In this document: positions 1-11,733 of the stretch, in pieces | Layout of the letters: the number at the start of each line of letters is the position of its first letter | How positions within the stretch are numbered: position 1 is the stretch's first letter | NCBI GenBank assembly: GCA_917880885.1 | Contig: OU862906.1 | Coordinates: 58,198,665 to 58,262,664, forward strand | From: Limnephilus marmoratus | Lineage: Eukaryota > Arthropoda > Insecta > Trichoptera > Limnephilidae | Reading direction: 5' to 3' | DNA length: 64,000 nucleotides | Notes under the pieces: generated by a model | What the model saw: only the letters and a program-made list of their open reading frames with translations | Database searches by the model: none | What the model was told of the DNA's origin: nothing | Translations under genes and position numbers: made by a program

Positions 1-875
1 CGGGAAGAAAACCAGAAAAACCACTGTAAAGTAATTATTGATACTTTGAATATGAAACGACCCGTAAGATAGACGAACGAAGAAACGAGTATTAAAAAAT
101 ACATATGACTAATGATGGTTTACATAAGACGTTGCGTTGTATAAATACGAAAGAAACAAGAATTATGTGCCTGAACAGAATTGTTTGGCGTTATATCTTC
201 TTTTCCTTTCACTGTGGACGTAGCATAACGGTTAGTTACTTCCTGTAGTGTTTGGATGAAGTGAAAAGTTTCTCGTGGTTTTTATATACGTAAATTTTCA
301 TGAATTGCAATTTGAATTGTTCATTTGCAAGATAACGCAATTATTTCTCGTGGCTTGATTAGAGAACTGGTGCCATATGCACCGCAATTAAGAGTGCTCA
401 TTCATTAAGGATTTTTCCCGACTAACGAACGCTAAAAAAGGTGTCAGAATTTACATACGTTTGATCACCTTTCATTTAATTTTCTGTACAGCGGAGTTGT
501 ACTATTAAGTGACATTTCCATAGAACGTTCTCACAAAGGATATATATTTTCATTCCCAAGTACTGTCGAAACCACAATTTTTAAAGAATATCCATTTTTT
601 TGTTTTGAAGAGTTTGAATTTTTAATGTACATTTGTTACTTTCGTTTAAAACTAACTTAAAATTTTTATACAAGTACAAAAATTAATTAGGCGGGGGTAG
701 TGGGAGGGAGGATTTTGGTGGTGGGGGAGAACGGTGGGAGGAGTCAAAATTACATGGAAACATCAAGTAGAGGTGGTTTACATGGTGCTATTATTTAATT
801 AACTAAATTATTTTTCGATTCAATTTTATTGTTAATTTCTAAAGTTTCTAAAGCGCACAAATTAAAATGTGAATT
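1..875. other. AT-rich stretch without a gene
   Basis: No supportable gene or known repeat is visible. A purine-rich, G-rich patch lies at about 690-757. The stretch ends at the 3' boundary of the Penelope-like remnant on the minus strand. Confidence 0.5.
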
Positions 876-879
876 TACG

Positions 880-1505
880 TTGCAATGTTTAAACTTATTT
901 TTTTTCTTTTTCGAAGCTATGACCTGCCTCTATTAGATGGTTAGCAAACTCGGAGTAGTTATTATTTCGTAAACAAAGTTCATGTTTCCTGATTCCAGTA
1001 TCAAAATTTCTAGTAGTCATTCCTACATACTGTGCGTCACAATCGTTACATTCTAAAGCGTGTATCCCGTTTCAAATTTATTAGAAATATCCTTGTTATT
1101 GATCATTTTTTTATTATTTTAGAATTGGTATAGAAAGCTGGAAAAATATGATCTGGGAATATGATGCTGGTTATTTTTAAAGATAAATCGCCTGTATAAA
1201 GAAGTTTTTTTTTTATATATTAGGTTGTTACTAGGTGTGTTGTTATTATTACCACTATAAATATACTTTTTTGTTAAATTTTTTTCCTTGTTTTTTATTA
1301 ACTAGGCGGTTAATTATTTCAGGTTTATATCCATTGTTTAGGGATATCTGTTTTATAAAGTTAATTTCATTATTATAATTATCATTGTTTAAAGGGACAG
1401 TAATAGCACGATGTATCATTGAGTTGAAGGAGGCGAGTTTATGTGACAAAGGGTGAAGAGAAATAGACGGTATAACACAATCAGTGTGTGCATCAATATA
1501 TATAT
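880..1505 (-). pseudogene. Penelope-like element remnant (RT linker and GIY-YIG endonuclease)
   Basis: Read on the minus strand, about 1500-1255 encodes the linker typical of Penelope-like elements: a TDCVIPSISLHP stretch, then HKLASFNSMIHRA and a NGYKPEIINRLV stretch. After a frameshifted segment, 1062-900 encodes a GIY-YIG-type nuclease: GIHALECNDCDAQYVGMTTR followed by IRKHELCLRNN. The C-x2-C pair, the YVG motif, the conserved Arg and the KHE motif are all present. In Penelope-like elements this nuclease follows the reverse transcriptase and makes the target nick. Here the RT core is missing and frameshifts and stops break the frame, so this is a truncated dead copy. The family call is firm; the subclade is not. 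Confidence 0.82.
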
Positions 1506-1940
1506 ATAATACACACCTATATCGATTATATCAATATCAATTTAGATAATAATAAATTTCTTCCTAAAAAAATACTTCATTAATTTTGTAAGAACCACTT
1601 AAATAAACCAGTTTCGGAGACAATAATGCCCTCCATGTTTTAATTACTACTTAATATTAATGAAAAAAAACAATTACTTTCATACCAAAATACTTAATAT
1701 TAGTATCAGGCCCGCAAAGGGCGCCAATGGCGGAATATGCACTTCAGGCGGAGGAGAACAATATCATAGAGAACGGTGAAAATACCAAAAATAATAAAAT
1801 GTGTCACACATTATGTAATATGAAAAATTATGTCAATGTATCAAATGTTTTAAGTGAAATTTAGTTAAATGTTATGCATAACAGATAACAAAAACTAATT
1901 TGAAAACGTTTTATAAAACATTGAAAATACGCGACCCGTA

Positions 1941-2208
1941 AGTTTTGGTATTGACATTGGTGCTCTCAACTATCTCCCTACAAGGTATTTTAAGATATTT
2001 TGAATACGTTGCTCTCCAAACTGAGGACTTCAACTTGGAGAAACTCATAGTCACTGGCAAAGTGGAAGGCAGAAGAAGAAGAGGTAGGTCACCAATGCGC
2101 TGGAGTGACCAAGTATTACTGGCATCTGGTACATCGGTCGTCAGCTCTTCACGCAGCGCAGGACTGCAAGGATTGGAGGAGCCTTGTCCGCCATGGAAAT
2201 TGAAGTAG
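1941..2208 (+). pseudogene. LINE ORF2 C-terminal fragment
   Basis: The frame encodes RYFEYVALQTEDFNLEKLIV followed by GKVEGRRRRGRSPMRWSDQV. A basic G-x-RRRRGR-P-x-RW stretch after a Y-F-G/E-H-V-like segment is common at the C-terminal end of non-LTR ORF2 proteins, and the fragment at 46432-46687 has the same layout. The RT core is absent and the last 25 residues look degraded. It is a 5'-truncated dead insertion. The exact clade cannot be fixed from so short a piece. Confidence 0.6.
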
Positions 2209-2215
2209 GGGTTAC

Positions 2216-2408
2216 TTTTTTTTTTTAAAGAAAGACAAACATTCCCGGGTTACGAATAACCCAACAATGTTTGCAAATCTCCTACTACCACCACAGAAAG
2301 CCGAAAATGTTGCTTGTGTTGTGATGGAGGACTTAGCCAGCCGAGGAATCGAACTCGCGACGCTCGGGTGGGACCCAAGCGCTGTGCCCACTCAACCACT
2401 GACCGGTC
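2216..2408 (-). mobile_element. tRNA-derived SINE, family S1, copy 1
   Basis: On the minus strand the element starts with a tRNA-like head (GACCGGTCAGTGGTTGAGTG as A-box region, GAGTTCGATTCCTCG as B box). A body containing AAGTCCTCCATCAC and CATTTTCCG-like sequence follows, and it ends in CTTTCTTTAAA with an A-rich tail. GGTTAC at 2210-2215 and 2409-2414 is a possible short target duplication. Three more copies lie at 17633, 33785 and 34799. The tRNA head implies an internal pol III promoter. Confidence 0.78.
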
Positions 2409-2861
2409 GGTTACGACCCCATAGTACGCCAATTAATTTAGTAGAAGGAGAATGTGAAAAATAATTAATAAGATGAACTGTGATTTAAATCCTTTATCGA
2501 AATCTAGGGGAATAGTTCGCAACAATCCTACTTATAATATTATAAAGGCGAAAGCTTGTATGGATGTACGGATGTATGTGTGTTTGTAACTCTTTCACGC
2601 AAAAACTATTGAACGATTTTAATGAAACTTTACAATAATATAGCTCTTACATAATGATTAAATATTTGATAAAATCTGAGTTTACACATAAATGCTTGTA
2701 GAAACATTACATCTCAAAAAACATCCTCAAAACTAAAGCCAATCAAAACAAGGATAACACACGGATCAATCATCTCAATTAGACACAAATAAACACTCTG
2801 TAGACAATATACAAAACAGAAAAAACAAAAACAAAACCGGAAAAAAATAATATTACAAAAA

Positions 2862-4480
2862 CACTTCAAAGCTTATAAAAAAAAATTACATATCTAATAA
2901 AAAACATAAAGGATGACTACTACAAACAAAAACTTGAATTATCTGAAAATGACAGTAAATGGACTTGGTCCATTATAAATGAAATTATCGATAAATAAAC
3001 AATTAAAAAATAAAACAATCAACACAATATGCCACAATGATTCGAAAATTTGCTATAAAGATAAACCTTTAGAAGACGCAAATATATTCAACGATTTTTT
3101 TGCTAACGTAGGGAAAACATCGCTAACAAAATCTGACCAAAATTATCCCCAAATGACCCAAACACTAGTAAATAATGAGTAGACATTTGAACTATTTCAA
3201 CCAATAACAACAGAAGAAATCGAACAAATCATTACAGGTATGAAAGGTGGTTCTGGCCCTGGTTTTGATGGGGTCACAATACAAACATTGAAATGAAAAT
3301 CACGAGTATCAAAACCATTAACTCATATAATCAACAAAAGTTTCCAAACCGGAATATTTCCGTCCATGTACAAACAATCTGTAATTATAACAATATTAAA
3401 AACCCGCAATCCGAAAGAACCAAACAATTACCGTCCTATTTCTTTACTATCAAACATTGCAAAAATATTTGAAAAAATTGCCAAAAAAAGAATAACTCAG
3501 TTCATTAAGATCAAGAACATAATTCACGAAAACCAGTTTGGATTTATGGAAAACAAAAGCACAAAAGACGCTATTGCTAAATTATCTAAAACTATACAAG
3601 ACGCTTTAGAAAATCATTAAAATGTGTTGATATTTTTGTTGATCTCCGAAAAGCTATCGACAGCATATCACAGGTCAAATTAATACAAAAATTAAAGGTT
3701 GTGGCTTTTAATGACAGGGCACTAAATTGGCTAAAAAGTTATCTTCACAAAAGAACACAAGTTGTAAAAATCGCACGCACGTCTACCACTCACTAGTGAT
3801 TTTGGGATACCACAAGGTACTGTTTTGGGTCCATTACTTTTTATCATGTACGTAAACGACATTTTTAAACAAAACCTCAGTGGAAACGTTACGTCTTACG
3901 CGGACGACACGATTATCATAAATAATGGTAGTGACTGGAAAATTGTAAATAAAAATGCAAATAATGACATACAAATCCTAAAAAAACTGGTTCGATACAA
4001 ACCTTCTTACAATCAATGCGAAAAAAACAGTTTATATTCCTTTCTCAATAAATAAATTCAAAACTTATCACAACATTAATACAATTATGCACAACAAAAA
4101 ATGAAACAAAGATGTCTGTAATAATTCATGTACCATATTAAACCATACAACTGAAATAAAGTACCTCGGTGTAATTGTAGACCAACATATGTATTGGAAC
4201 TGACATATTTCTGAACTTGTTAAGTGCATTAGGAAATGTATCTATATATTCATTAGATTAAGAATTATTCTCAAATTAAACAACCTAAAAAAGTCTATTA
4301 CGCACTAGTCCAATCATTAATTAAGTATGGAATCATTGGATGGGGAGGTGCATATGAAAAAATTGTAAGTCCTGTAAACCTGGTACAAAAACTAATTATT
4401 AAAGTAATTAAAAAAAACAACATTCCCTTCAGCATCATTGTGTAAAATTTTCGAAGTACTAAAAATTGAAGACCCCTATA
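2862..4480 (+). pseudogene. CR1/jockey-type LINE ORF2 (reverse transcriptase), degenerate
   Basis: Frames in order show a linker between endonuclease and RT (DDYYKQKLELSENDSKWTWS), a GSGPGFDGVT segment and the NNYRPISLLSNIAKIFEKI fingers motif. GFMENKST, then GIPQGTVLGPLLF and the catalytic SYADDT motif at about 3895-3910 follow. IKYLGVIVD and a thumb segment with LIKYGIIGWGGAY complete it. This is the normal order of a non-LTR RT. At least four stops or frameshifts (for example at 3182, 3295, 3620 and 4055) disable it. The endonuclease is missing, so the copy is 5' truncated. It lies inside the Helitron-like element and must have inserted after it. Confidence 0.88.
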
Positions 4481-4567
4481 AATAACATCCTAGTACTTAA
4501 GTTTATATTTATTGTATGCTCTAAGTAAAATGTATGTTATAAAAATGAAATAATTGTAAAATAACTC

Positions 4568-4607
4568 CTATGCCAAGTTCAAGAGCTTGTACTCTTAATT
4601 GGCGTAG
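4568..4607 (+). other. LINE 3'-UTR stem-loop
   Basis: CTATGCCAA (4568-4576) pairs with TTGGCGTAG (4599-4607), with one G-U pair, and an inner AGAG/CTCT can also pair. It lies just downstream of the LINE C-terminus, where other LINE copies in the window also have a stem-loop. It may be the RT recognition structure. Confidence 0.5.
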
Positions 4608-4835
4608 AAATTCATTAAAACATATTTTTCATTATTTTGTTTTGCCTAATAGTATGTTCAATCATATAACAATGTCATAAATTAAACCATAAAAAAAAAA
4701 CATCAGAATAACATAGAGGCTCAGACCTCTGGCATTATGAAATTTGTATAAAAAATTGCAATAGGTGGCACGATTAGTAAGATGTCTAAAATTCTTTATT
4801 CGATTCAAATTATTAGGGGAGTACTTCAAATAAAT

Positions 4836-5000
4836 GGAGGGGATTAGTGGAGGGGGGGAGGGGTTAGAAGGGGGAAGGGATGGGAGGAAGAGGGGGAGGG
4901 GGGAGGTTGGAGAGGGGGGAGGGGAGGGAGAGGGGGAGTAGCGGGGAGGGGGTGGGAGGGGGAGGGTGGAGGAGGGGGAGGGTGGAGGAGGCGGAGTGGG
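4836..5000 (+). repeat. Long polypurine, G-rich tract near a Helitron 3' end
   Basis: About 160 bases are almost only A and G, with many runs of four to seven G. The tract lies just before the GGAACCCCCC and CTAGTA end of the Helitron-like element; a shorter relative precedes the same end at 40090-40150. The runs could form G-quadruplexes or a triplex. Proline-rich frames on the other strand are artefacts of this composition. Confidence 0.75.
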
Positions 5001-5045
5001 AACCCCCCAATACCATGCGAACGAAGCCGCGGGAAAAAGCTAGTA

Positions 5046-6300
5046 ATATAATATATAAGGCAAGTTGTCAAATATAAAAAGAGGCACCGATTCAAATTGC
5101 GCACTATTACTTATTACCTTCTTACTAACGAAGAAATTACGAACAAGCCCTTGAAAGTTATAGTGAATAAAGAAAGTTTTAAATTATTATTATGAAAAAA
5201 ACATTGTTGTAAGGACATAGTGGAGCATGATTTCATAGTTATTTTGAATGTTGCAGTAAGTATTATTCTATATATTTATTATTAACCGCCTACTATGGTG
5301 ATTTAATAAATCTTATCTACGTAAATGTCTAATATACGAGTATGTAACATGTATTTTATAAATAAATAATAAATAAAATGTACTGCTGGTACTTTACAAA
5401 ATTTGTCTACATAAATAACTCCAGAAACATATGAGTCACGCTCTACGTGTGGGGAAATCTGTGTATTTTAATTACTTATTGGTTTAAACATCGGTAAACA
5501 TAACGATATTTAATTGATAGTCTTTCACCAAGTAACTTGTTTTCATTGACCTAAACAGAAATAATGTTATCAGTCACATAACTGTAAAATTTCCCTCATC
5601 GCTTGACCAAAACTAGTCCAAAAACAGAACTTATTCTGACGTGGCTCCCTTCAGCCTTCGAAGGATCAAACAATTTGGGAAATTCCCGAAATAAAAAAAA
5701 AATCCCCGAGACCACAAGAGTAAAAAATCTCGCTTGCGTTAAATCGCTGACAAAAGAATATTCATTTTATCATTAAAATGTCACGTGACGAATTGATGTT
5801 ACGTCACTCGTTAGGGGTTTGCCACTTTGACACTTTGGGTGGATTAGGAGCAGAGGGGGGTGGAGTGGGGGTGGGGAGGGGAGGGTATGGGGATAATCTG
5901 AAACATGTCGAGGTAAATAATAAAAGAGGAAAAATGCGAGCTGCGATGTTGTAGACAAACGGTTATTTAATATCTGAAAGTTAAGGATAATGAAAGAATT
6001 ATGTAATTTTGGAACGAGAAAACAGATTTCGGTGTAGAAGACTATCGCAATATTTCATAATGCTTTATTACGTTGCCTATTACGTTTTTTCATTAAATTT
6101 ATTACGTTATTTAGAAGAAATGGTCGATTCTCGGGTATCTTTGGTATCGTTACATTGTTACTGTGACTTTTGCCTTTTTTATCCTTTGTCATAACAAATA
6201 CCAGTATTACGCCTTGCCTCTACAACAAGAAAACGCTTTAATATTTATTTCTCTTATTGTTTTTTTTTTATATTGGTTCGTTGTGTTCATATTGAACATG
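5046..6300. other. Unassigned stretch
   Basis: No gene is supported. A second G-rich patch lies at about 5850-5896. Frames here are short and without recognisable motifs. Confidence 0.45.
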
Positions 6301-6549
6301 TACTACATAATATATAAAATCTCGTGTCACGGTGTTTATGGTCGCACTCCTCCGAAACGGCTCGAACTATTTTTATGAAATTATTTGTGTATATTTGGTT
6401 GGTATGAGAATATGTTGTAAAGTATATTTCAAACCGCTAGGTGATTGGGGTGTCCTTATCCCGACTTTAAAAAAAAAAAAATTGAATTTTTTTTTGTGTT
6501 TTTTTGGCATTAAAAAATACATTTAACGCCAAATATTCACCCTCCTACC

Positions 6550-8815
6550 CAGTAGCGTAGCGAGGGGGGGCGGGGGGGGGGGGGGGGGGGGGGGCGGACC
6601 GCCCCGGGTGCCACCCAAGGAGGGGGTGACACTCGAACGTGGAGAAAAACTTACGAAAGTGCAAAATTGACGTAAAAAATATTTTACACGTTAACACTGA
6701 CTGTTATTTTGCTCTATGGCTTGATTCTCGAATTCCCGAAAAATGTTTTTTTGTTCCTAGCTCAGTCGGGGATTTCCCTGAAATATTCCTTGTGTCATTC
6801 TAATTTCGTTCGTATATTGTGATTAACGTAGACTCGTGAAGTGAATTGTTATCTATGAACAGATTTGAATTAGTGAAGAAGCTATTATTGTGTTAGCTTG
6901 TTTATTAGTGCTGACAGACCAGTTTGAAAAACAAGGTAGGTATGTGTGAATTTTTTGATACCGCTTTGTAGCGCATGAATAGTTACAGTCAGGACAAGAA
7001 AAAGGTTTTTCATCACTGTGAGTTAGCAAGTGCCGTTTTAGTTATTTTTTTCGGGAATAAGAATAGTTGCAGTCAGGACAACAAATAGGTTTTTTTCCAA
7101 TGTCGGTAAACGTGTGATTTTTAGATTTCTCTTCATAGTACATGAATAGTTGCAGTTGGAACATAAAAAAGGTTTTTCTCCGCACTGAGTCAGCAACTGA
7201 CTTCTTATGTATCCCTTTTGAGAACACGAATAGTTACAATCAAGACATGAAAAAGGTTTTTCTCTTCTGTGAATCGTACTGCGGATTTTTAAATCTTCCC
7301 TTTGAAAACTTGTATTCTGCAGTCGGGACACGAAAAAGGTTTTTGTCCAGTATGGGTAAGCATGTGAATATGTAGATACCCTTTTGTAGCGCATGAATAG
7401 TTACAGTCGGGATAAGAAAAAGGTTTTTCATCACTGTGAGTTAGCAAGTGCCGTTTTAGTTATTTTTCGAGAATAAGAATAGTTGCAGTCAGGACATGAA
7501 ATAGGTTTTTTTCCACTGTTGGTAAAGGTGTGATTTTAGATTTCTCTTCAAAGTATATGAATAGTTGCAGTTGGAACATAAAAAAGGTTTTTCTCCACAC
7601 TGAGTCAGCAACTGGCTTCTTATGTATCCCTTTTGAGAACACGAATAGTTACAATCAGGACATGAAAAAGGTTTTTCTCTTCTGTGAATCATGCTGTGGA
7701 CTTTTAAATCTTCGTTTTGAGGACTTGTATAACTGCAACTGTTTTACTCCACTTTGAGTAAGCTTATGAATCATAGTGGAGTAAAGTGTTGCTCCATATG
7801 GAAACTTTGTAAAATTATTTTCTTCAGGGCCTCCTCAGTGTAGCTAATGTAAAACGAAATATGTGTTGTAAAACCATGTAGGTGTATTAAAGGTAAGATA
7901 GTATTAAATTGTGGAGATCCGGAAGGAATGAAAGACCGATAAAAATAATAATATTTTCCCAGTTTGTTAATGAATTACAATTTAAAACAATAAAATAAAC
8001 CATATACGCATGGACCTATTGCGAGTTTAAAATCTCTTGTTTTATTTTTACCGCAAACGTGATTAAAACAAGAAAAAGGTATTTAAGCGAACTTCCAGTA
8101 CTTTGCGAAATTTAATTGAGACTTTTAGGTAAAAATTGTCACTTGGGTGTTACGTAACGTTTAGGGGAGGGAGGTGCAGAAAAATGTTACGACGCGTTGC
8201 ATGAGGGAGAGAGGGTCAAACATTTTTAAAAATTGCGTTACGTTATACTTGAACGCCCCCTTTACTATTTCACGATTGAAATTTTATCGTTACACTCTGA
8301 ACACAAAACTGGTTTTAACCTAAGTATTGGTTTTTATGTTTTCATGACAGCAAATGATTTTCTTCAGATTTTTGCAGCATATTAGAATTGAAGACTCCAC
8401 ACGGAACTCTGTTATTTGTAGCTATATGGCTCGGTCGGTCAGCATTCCCCAAAAATTCTGTTATTTTATTTTCGTTCCTAGCTCTTACTATTGATTTATT
8501 GGGGATTCCCGTGAAATATTCCTTGCTTTTCCCTGTGTCATTCTCATTTCGTTCGTACATTGTGATTGACGGGAACTCGCGAAGGAAATGATCACCTATC
8601 GATTGTTGAAAAGGCTGTTATTCTGTTAGTGTTTTTAAAAGTGTTTAAATTTTGAGGATAACAGTTTTTTTTTACATATTTGACTAGCTAGAAATGTTTT
8701 TTATATTTTAGGAAGTCAAAATTTGTGTTTTGAATTTCTCAAAAAAAACTAATGGTGGGGGGGGTTGACACCGCGTTTTCCGCCCCGGGTGCCACCCATG
8801 CTAGCTACGCCACTG
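6550..8815 (-). mobile_element. hAT-type nonautonomous transposon, copy 1, carrying a zinc-finger array
   Basis: The element starts CAGTAGCGTAGC at 6550 and ends GCTACGCCACTG at 8815, giving short inverted ends of the CAGTRGCGTAGC type. It is flanked by a perfect 8-bp duplication, CTCCTACC, at 6542-6549 and 8816-8823, the size expected for hAT transposases. An uninterrupted target is seen in the related Helitron-like copy near 26450. The interior holds a degenerate C2H2 zinc-finger array on the minus strand and no transposase-like sequence. Copy 2 (13067-17607) is the same element in the opposite orientation. Long G runs lie at the left end (6565-6594). Confidence 0.88.
6962..7760 (-). pseudogene. 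Degenerate C2H2 zinc-finger array inside hAT copy 1
   Basis: Minus-strand frames repeat the pattern EKPFSCPDCNYSC, then a variable helix and a linker. The sequence repeats with a period of about 420 bp: TTTTTCATCACTGTGAG recurs near 7006 and 7426. This equals five finger modules of 84 bp. Several fingers have lost zinc ligands (a QKGYIRSQLLTQC module has Cys or Gln where His is expected) and frameshifts split the array. A DNA-binding role would be expected of an intact protein of this kind, but this copy is not translatable as one chain. Its origin, captured host gene or transposon-encoded, is not shown. Confidence 0.78.
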
Positions 8816-9248
8816 CTCCTACCCCCACCCTCCCATTTTTTAATCGTGACCCTTCCATTTTTTTATCGCGTTTTTAGCTTTTTTATAAGAACAAATTTAA
8901 CCCTCGTTCGTATTTTAAACAGAACGAAATTATTTATGTTGTTGAATGACAAATGGCGCTACGTCCGCCTCATCGAACTTTCATCTACACATGCGCAATT
9001 CATTCACGAGAAGCGTCGCGTCATTTTGATATTTCATTCGGCATTTGTTAGGTATCACAACGCGGTGCGTTGGTGTATTTTATTTTTGTTTTTATCAGCG
9101 GTCATCGTCTACAGTGCTCCATTTCTCTTTCTGTCATAGATCCCATCCTAGCACATTTACAAAACATTCGTTATTTTTTATTTAACAGACAAAATATTCA
9201 CTAGAAATAATTTATATGGCAGAACAACGTTTTTCCAGGTCAGCTAGT

Positions 9249-11640
9249 TATTTCATAATTCTCTGGGTTCTTTGCCCATGCCGAGGCCCCCATTTCACAA
9301 TTCAATAAAATCCAAGAAAAGATAAATTAATGAAATAATAAATTGATTTTACTTAAAACAAGATGAAATGAGATGATATACAGTTTGTCAAATAAGAGTA
9401 GAAAATTTATGAGGGCGCCACTGTTGATCAAATGGCAATACTAAACACATAACTCATGGTGTTAAAGTAAAGCTGTGTAACCTACATTTTTTTTAAATTT
9501 AAAAAGGCATAATAGTGGAAAAAATATTTTTTCATTGCAGTGTAGATACCCGCCGATCTCTAGATTAGAATTGCATATAGGTAGGTATATAATTATTATA
9601 CCTTTGCAATTTTGTATTAACATAATAAAAAATAACTATAATGTAATAAAATATAAAGCACAGTTTAGAAATTGCTCACATATATTTAATACTAGATAAA
9701 GTACCTAGCGTAACCTGGGCGTTAGATCATGTATCTAATTTTAGATCTGAATATATTTAACTCATTCAGATCTAAAAGTAGTGTAACTAAACTCACAATT
9801 AGTGATTCTTCCTTTCTATCTATTGTTAAATTCAAATTTATGTTAAAGCAAATCGCTTTATAAATCACATTTTAATCAAATTTATGTCATGAAGAAAAAA
9901 TGTTTTTTAAAATGTGGTTTACTGTGTTCTATACATTCAGTGCCATTGCACTTCAAAAAAATATTTGACAGTTAAATTGGTGTTGCCAGTCTACAAATTT
10001 AGTAGTTACAGATTTTATATTTCCTACTCTTTTTTGACAGACTATACTCGTATAATAAAATACAGTGGTAAAGTCTGTAATGAAAAAAACAACCTAAGAT
10101 TTTGAGGTACGGTTATAATTTTTTTGTAATATTGCTTTTATTATTAATGTGCGCACAACAGACTAAAATAATGACAAGTGCTAAAATTATTTAAATAGGT
10201 CATACAAAATTATACAAATCAACGCCATCTGTTAATTTGCATACATATCAAATCCACACCGCCAGTTTGCCAGCCCGCTGCCCGCTGCCCGCTTGCCAGC
10301 CCGCTCCCTTTTATATATTTCATACAATATATTCATTTATATATTTCAACCAATTTACACAAAACCTTGACAAATTATATATTTAAAACTTCCTCATGAA
10401 TCACTCAATACATTGGTGAAAACCGCATGAAAATCCGATACCTGGTTTAAAAGATCTAAGCATACAGACAGCGGGAGCGACTTTGGTTTATACTATGCAG
10501 AGATTATTATCAAGAAATAAACCATAATAAATATGTACAATGTATAGGTTTGTACCTAATCACCTGTTTAGATCTGGCAAACTGAACATTGATTTCAATA
10601 ATCAGTAGCACTCAACTGGTGTCGTATAATTCAATGGTTTATTCAAAAAATTCTGTATTACAAATAATAGAGTACAAACTAGCCGCTCATCTCACTGCGG
10701 CCTAAAAGGACACCTAGTAGGGTGAATTTGTATAATATGTTATAGTTGTTTAATAACGCGCAAATTTATTACCTACCTACTTAGTATTTTATACCTACTC
10801 CAAAACCACACTTTTTGATTGTTTTGTAGCCCAAGAAAACATTAAAAAAATCTAAATCTAAAAAAAATTATAAATTTTATAACGTGTCCCCAAAATGATC
10901 AATAATTAAACTATGTAGTAATTTAGACCATATAAAAGTTAAATATCTGTAGCAAAATGGCATTACCAGCGGGATTACACCACTATCAAAATGTGAACCA
11001 GGCAATTCTCCCAAAAGCCATGAGTTCTGAGAATTATGTTTGAGTTACAATGGGCACTCCATTTGCAAATGAATTGCATTTCGGCCTTCAATCACAGCGT
11101 TGGTCTTTGCATAAATTAATTGCATCGTGGTTTAATCATGGAATATCCGATTTTCCTATGAGATATGTACTCACACATAAAGGCTTGCCGCTGATAGGTC
11201 AGCTGCAACCGCTCAGTCTTTCTCATGAACGACAAATGTAATAGAAGGAGGAGGTATTACTGAGTTCTCAGCGGCAGTATGATGTGAGCTCTTCCCAGAA
11301 GATTAATATGAGTATTTCATTGGCATTTTAGCACATACACGTTAGTACATTAAAACTTATCGGTTATGATTATAACGTAATAATTGTGTTAAATATAATC
11401 GTTAATAAGAAAATGTCTTTTTTAAATGATACACCCTAAGAGTAAAAAACATAATTGGTTAGTTATTTTTTTATGGCACCATTTTTGAAAACCATCATTG
11501 GAAGAGAACTTCATGACTATTTGTAAAACAACTCAATGAAAGTTAATACTAAGAAATATATTCATTCAAACAAAGTATGTATGTAAATATTTAATATACC
11601 AACATATAATTTATCTTTTTTATCTTTTTACATACATGTA
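9249..11640. other. AT-rich stretch without a gene
   Basis: No coding feature is supported. It contains a 14-bp perfect hairpin (9739-9777), a short GC-rich direct repeat of a GCCAGCCCGCT-like motif at about 10265-10310, and a possible weak LINE-like tail near 10620-10720 on the minus strand. Confidence 0.45.
9739..9777. repeat. Perfect 14-bp inverted repeat
   Basis: TTTTAGATCTGAAT (9739-9752) is followed after 11 bases by its exact complement (9764-9777). No element ends or tail were found around it, so its origin is unknown. Confidence 0.7.
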
Positions 11641-11690
11641 TATATTTGTTTAAATACACACATTTCTTTTGGAACAAACATAATATGTGA

Positions 11691-11733
11691 TTTACTCGCC
11701 TCGGAACAGACTTTGTCTAGTGAGGCGAGTAAA
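11691..11733 (+). other. LINE 3'-end stem-loop, perfect 12-bp stem
   Basis: TTTACTCGCCTC (11691-11702) pairs perfectly with GAGGCGAGTAAA (11722-11733); the loop ends in CTAGT. An A-rich tail follows. The same loop ending with different stem sequences occurs at 31692-31733 and, on the minus strand, at 56677-56717. It marks the tail of a 5'-truncated LINE copy. Confidence 0.68.

Larger units (their letters stand above)
2538..5043 (+). mobile_element. Helitron-like nonautonomous element, split by a LINE
   Basis: The 5' part (from ATATTATAAAGGCGAAAGC, then a CTCTTTCACGCAAAAAC block) and the 3' part (ending GAAGCCGCGGGAAAAAGC then CTAGTA at 5040-5045) match the ends of a family seen again at 18183-19077, 40085-40205 and 54729. 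The inner segment resumes near 4725 with CATTATGAAATTTGTAT, which is also present in the 18183-19077 copy. About 2 kb of LINE sits between the two parts. A CTAG end preceded by a GC-rich hairpin-prone stretch, without terminal inverted repeats or a target duplication, fits Helitrons. No Rep/helicase is present. Confidence 0.62.
6305..9248 (+). mobile_element. Helitron-like nonautonomous element A, split by hAT copy 1
   Basis: The sequence begins near TATAAAATCTCGTGTCACGG and carries a CCGCTAGGTGATTGGG block. It ends near CAGGTCAGCTAGTT (CTAG at 9244-9247). A second, 3'-truncated copy lies at 26213-26622 and aligns through both halves. In this copy the sequence is interrupted by the hAT element at CTCCTACC. 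No transposase or Rep gene is present. The family name is inferred from the CTAG end and the lack of inverted repeats. Confidence 0.55.

Noticed and set aside
4844..5104. Proline-rich open frame on the minus strand
   Set aside because: It is the complement of a long polypurine tract and carries no other signal of coding.
6962..7760. Functional zinc-finger gene
   Set aside because: Frameshifts, stops and lost zinc ligands, and location inside a transposon.
8765..9139. 124-codon plus-strand open frame
   Set aside because: It runs across the end of hAT copy 1 into a noncoding Helitron-like repeat.
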